Below are positions 60,796-64,000 of a stretch of 64,000 nt of DNA, piece by piece. The stretch covers positions 46,978,297 to 47,042,296 of the forward strand of contig CM064505.1 in the NCBI GenBank assembly GCA_032716605.1. The letters are read 5' to 3'. Origin of the DNA: Paralithodes platypus (lineage: Eukaryota > Arthropoda > Malacostraca > Decapoda > Lithodidae). The notes under the pieces were generated by a model. That model was not told the origin of the DNA, did no database searches, and saw nothing but the letters and a program-made list of their open reading frames with translations. Both the position numbers and the translations under genes were made by a program. Position 1 is the stretch's first letter; the number at the start of each line of letters is the position of its first letter.

Positions 60796-60944
60796 CTCTT
60801 CTATATCGGCGACGTCTTTTTCATTTTATTCTACTTATATTTAGACGATTTTGTGTAGTTTAAGAAGGACCTGAGGTAAGAAAAAAGGGTTAAGGGAGAT
60901 AGTTCAAAGCCTGGTAATATCTAGAGGCCTTTATTAAACTGAAC

Positions 60945-61120
60945 GAAGTGGCTACGGGACACCACCAGTGGTGTCACGCAGCCCAGCCAGTGAGGCTGGG
61001 GTACGGGACACCACTGGTGGTGTCCCGTAGCCCAGCCTCATTGGCTGGGCTACGTGACACTACCAGTGGTGTCTCGCAGCCCAGCCACACTGGGTAGGCT
61101 ACGGGACACCACCACAAGTG
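60945..61120. repeat. GC-rich hairpin array
   Basis: Alternating palindromes GGGACACCAC(C/T)(A/G)GTGGTGTC(C/A)C and CAGCCCAGCC..GGCTGGG(C)TA in at least three rounds. Confidence 0.9.
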
Positions 61121-61280
61121 TTTTCGTATTTATCGCCATATAATTCAGCCAATTAGACTGTTGAATCGAAATTCTTTGGATTATTATTTATATTATCATT
61201 AAAAACGTTGGACTTTATTAAATGATATTCCTACATGTTGTATATACAGACCTATTCCACACTCAACTCCCTACGCCACA

Positions 61281-61407
61281 CCACAGGCGCCTGAGTAGAT
61301 GCTCGTGCGTCTATACAGGTATCTATATGTATATATAATAAAAATGTTATTATATATACATATAGATACCTGTATAGACGCACGAGCATCTACTCAGGCG
61401 CCTGTGG
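61281..61407. repeat. Perfect inverted repeat, 61-bp arms, 5-bp loop
   Basis: The left arm starts CCACAGGCGCCTGAGTAGAT and ends TATATATAATAA. The right arm is its exact reverse complement; the loop is AAATG. Confidence 0.97.
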
Positions 61408-61970
61408 CCACACACACTCACACATACCTATTTATACATCTACCTAGGCTTATATATACCGGTAGCCGTTATATGTGTGTATATTCTTCGTCTTACATAT
61501 CCATCTTATAAGAACATATGGGAGTCTGCAGACAGTCGATTGGCCAACACAAGGCAGATCCCTCTCACACCCAACCCATCTCGTTCATACGTTTATCTAA
61601 TTTTATTTTGAAACTCTATCGTTCTTGATCCCACAATGGCGCTAGGTATCCTATTCCACATGTCTATTGTCTACATATCTGTTACCATTATGGTATAATC
61701 AAACAGAATTAAAGTCATTCATACTTGCATAACGTGCTATAAGACAGCTTGACGACGTTCACAAGCACAAGTGCGTCAATGTGTGGATAGTTACATGTGT
61801 TTGTGTAAATTAATATGTTTGTGAGTGTAATAAAAAGTAATGCAAATACAGTATATGTTCGTAAATAAATGTTTGTTTACAAAATTAATGTTATATGGAT
61901 GTTCAAATGCATGTCTACATGAGTATGTATGTGCGTGTGTAATGGCATGTTGTATCTCTTAACCTTGACG
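61408..61970. other. No gene seen
   Basis: AT-rich with no recognised feature. Confidence 0.5.
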
Positions 61971-61971
61971 C

Positions 61972-62021
61972 AGCCCAGCCAGTGAGGCTGGGCTACGGGA
62001 CACCACCAGTGGTGTCCCGTA
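61972..62021. repeat. Dispersed copy of the hairpin unit
   Basis: CAGCCCAGCCAGTGAGGCTGG, then CTACGGGACACCACCAGTGG: one round of the array at 60945-61120, about 0.9 kb away. Confidence 0.9.
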
Positions 62022-62217
62022 AACTGAATGCAATCGTCTAATAGTTTAATAGTCGCCGGGGGGGGGGGGGGGGGGGGGGGAATGCGACTCTGTACTCTGT
62101 ACCTTAGTAGAAATCGACCTTCGGCCGGACATTTTTTTTTTAATTTAAATGAAGTCTGGCAAGGCGTTTTTGTAACAAAATATCATAATAACCCCCAAGA
62201 AGTCGGACCACATAGTA

Positions 62218-62452
62218 TTAACCCTCTCACGACCATATGACGCAGAGGTTGCCAGATTAGCAATAAGAAATAGAGTTCTCTCACTCTTATAATTACCTCT
62301 CCAAAATTAGTTTTCTGCCCACAGCTAAATCAAAGACAACTGCAAAGGTTAAAGTAACTAAACTAAAGGTTTCTAAATACCCCTGATGGTAACACAGGAT
62401 TTAAAGTATCCCTAATAGGCTCGAAATTGCGTCAAGAACGTGAGAGGGTTAA
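62218..62452. mobile_element. TTAACCCTCTCACGACC MITE
   Basis: Same family as 33494-33726. The right end GTGAGAGGGTTAA shares its TTAA with the next element. Confidence 0.87.
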
Positions 62453-62836
62453 GGGGGTAGTACTTGCTTTATTGGCCTATATATTATTTTATCTATTTTT
62501 TTATTTTTTGTAGTTTCCTCGTTAGACCTTCATCAAGCTTTAAAAAAAAAAAAAAAAAAACACCCCCTAGACTCCCTTTCAAGATAAATGTGTAAATTTT
62601 TTGGTAGAAAAATGTTCAGGCCGAAGGCCGGTTCCTTCCAAATTACAGGCTCGCTATCGCTCGCCTGGAAATAATAGACACCTAAATGGTTCGAAAGGTC
62701 TTGATATTGACAAAGCAATAAGGTGAAAGATCTCAAATTCGACAAACTAACGGAACGAACGTCTTAAAATCTCAAAACTAATATGCTAAACATGAGGGAG
62801 AAGGGGGTCCAGAAAAAGCGACTACCTCCCCCTTAA
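62449..62836 (-). mobile_element. TTAA MITE abutting the previous one
   Basis: TTAAGGGGGTAGT at the left and ACTACCTCCCCCTTAA at the right. Core GGCTCGCTATCGCTCGCC and GGCCGAAGGCCGG. Contains an A-run of about 18. Confidence 0.85.
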
Positions 62837-62928
62837 GGATGGTTTCAGAGCTACAATAGATCGTCTCGTGAATGCTAATCGTCCTAGAACGTTCGCCGCT
62901 TTCCTTAACCCTTTCAGTACCGGTGACA

Positions 62929-62933
<5 letters not shown>

Positions 62934-62970
<37 letters not shown>
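62934..62970. repeat. Poly-A run
   Basis: An A homopolymer of about 37 within a TTAACCCTTTCAGTACCGGT half-MITE. Confidence 0.95.
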
Positions 62971-62973
<3 letters not shown>

Positions 62974-62995
62974 GCTATATTTATTATTGATTTTA

Positions 62996-63209
62996 TTAAC
63001 CCTTTGAAGCTCGGACGCGTTTTAGCAGTTTGTTTTGGCTATCATTAGACGATTCTATGCAGCTTAGGAAGGATCTGTGGGTATTAAAAGGGTAAATACT
63101 ATCTCAATCAACCCTATGACTTCCATATACCGTTACTAATCTGAATAAAATCATCTAATAGTAGCCAGAAAACAGAACAGAAACGCGTATTGGAGCTTGA
63201 AAGGGTTAA
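62996..63209. mobile_element. TTAACCCTTTGAAGCTC-ended MITE
   Basis: The left TTAACCCTTTGAAGCTCGG..ACGCGTTT is mirrored by AAACGCGTATTGGAGCTTGAAAGGGTTAA-type sequence at the right. Foldback, 214 bp. Confidence 0.85.
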
Positions 63210-63696
63210 TTGAGAGAGTATGTAGCCTTTTTAATAGGTGTACCGGTATGTTACTATATGGAGAAAAGTAGGGCAGCATGTTCTTGTTACCCAATATTTA
63301 TTACTAGCAGGGGTACCCGGCGTTGCCCGGGTAATCACCATAATCACCATCACTACTACCACCACTACTACTACCATAATCACCATCATCAATCACTACT
63401 ACCACAATCATCACAATACTACTACTACCATAATCACCGGCCTCTGTGCCTCATCCAAAGCCTGGGCTTTCCAACGGTGCCCCACACTCCCACCTGGCAC
63501 CAAAAATGTGGGAGGAGTTTAGTAACAAAGGTCGGGTAACTGACAAACATTGACCTTTATTTATTAAGATATGCGTGAGGTTCAATGACCTCAGCCTCTC
63601 TCACATTCACACACACACACACACACACACATTATGTATGAGGTTCAATGACATCAACCTCTCTCTCATTCACACACACACACGTCGTAAACACAT

Positions 63697-63737
<41 letters not shown>
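63210..63737. repeat. ACC/ACT trinucleotide and AC microsatellites
   Basis: A trinucleotide tract at 63333-63440 (CACCAT/ACTACTACC). A duplicated ATG(A/C)(G)TGAGGTTCAATGAC segment is followed each time by AC arrays. Confidence 0.85.
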
Positions 63738-63751
<14 letters not shown>

Positions 63752-64000
63752 TTTCTATGTGATTGAGGGAGGCAAAAGGCATAACTGCCTATAGCGAGTG
63801 CCTCCCCCATAGTTGAAAGAGTGACAGGGCCAAAATCAAGGGACGTTCGAGCCAAAATGCCTGGACACACGGAGTTTGAAGCAATTTAAGTCATAGGAAG
63901 AGGGAAAGACTGATTCTGGGAGAGAGTTCCAGAGCTCAGCTGTTGAGTAGAAGAAAGTTTGAGAGTAAACGTTTCACTCTTGGGTTGGAGAGTTGCACAG
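63738..64000 (-). mobile_element. Jockey-like LINE 3' end, second copy, cut by window edge
   Basis: A T-run (LINE poly-A tail) followed by TTCTATGTGATTGAGGGAGG through to the window end, matching 1483-1730 almost base for base. Confidence 0.93.

Overview
This is eukaryotic, intron-rich, repeat-dense DNA. The sequence suggests an arthropod, most likely a decapod crustacean. The evidence is very long AG, AC and AT dinucleotide arrays, CR1-, jockey- and RTE-type LINE copies, tRNA-derived SINEs, and a crustacean-style mosaic ligand-gated channel gene. Species-level assignment is not possible from sequence reading alone. A 100-base N gap lies at 28165-28264.

Only two host genes can be supported. 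The main one is on the minus strand between 27964 and 14943. Seven exons with mutually compatible splice phases encode a pentameric (Cys-loop) ligand-gated channel subunit. Its extracellular part carries a pentraxin/laminin-G-like region, a lectin-like cysteine-rich region and an LDL-receptor class A module before the ligand-binding domain. The first exon (signal peptide) is not found; it lies in the gap, upstream, or is unrecognised. A broken copy of the exon encoding the end of the ligand-binding domain sits at 18857-18978. The second gene is represented by one plus-strand exon (about 60061-60222) that looks like the N-terminus of an SLC46/proton-coupled-folate-transporter-like MFS protein.

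Most of the rest is mobile and tandem DNA. 1-3650: degenerate CCA minisatellite and a jockey-like LINE. 7150-8817: a foldback element with long arms. 12-13 kb: MITEs. 14.9-28 kb: the channel gene, whose largest intron (18297-24386) holds an APE-type LINE, itself interrupted by another retroelement fragment and a SINE. 30-36 kb: a cluster of TTAA-bounded MITEs, a SINE, and a 49-bp tandem array. 36.9-46 kb: CCCTA repeats, two CR1-like LINE copies (one nearly complete, with an esterase-type ORF1) and a dimeric 74/72-bp minisatellite. 46.8-49 kb: a second CR1-like family. 49.2-49.9 kb: a 28-bp minisatellite split by a LINE fragment. 51.6-58.7 kb: foldback MITEs, a nested RTE relic and a 27-bp satellite of almost 0.9 kb. 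60-64 kb: the SLC46-like exon, hairpin arrays, a perfect 61-bp inverted repeat and more TTAA MITEs. The jockey-like LINE 3' end seen at 1.5 kb reappears, nearly identical, at the window's right edge.

The most unusual overall pattern is the number of short, non-coding, palindromic elements ending in TTAA. Several abut so that one TTAA is shared, and two sit within about 25 bp of splice donors of the real genes.
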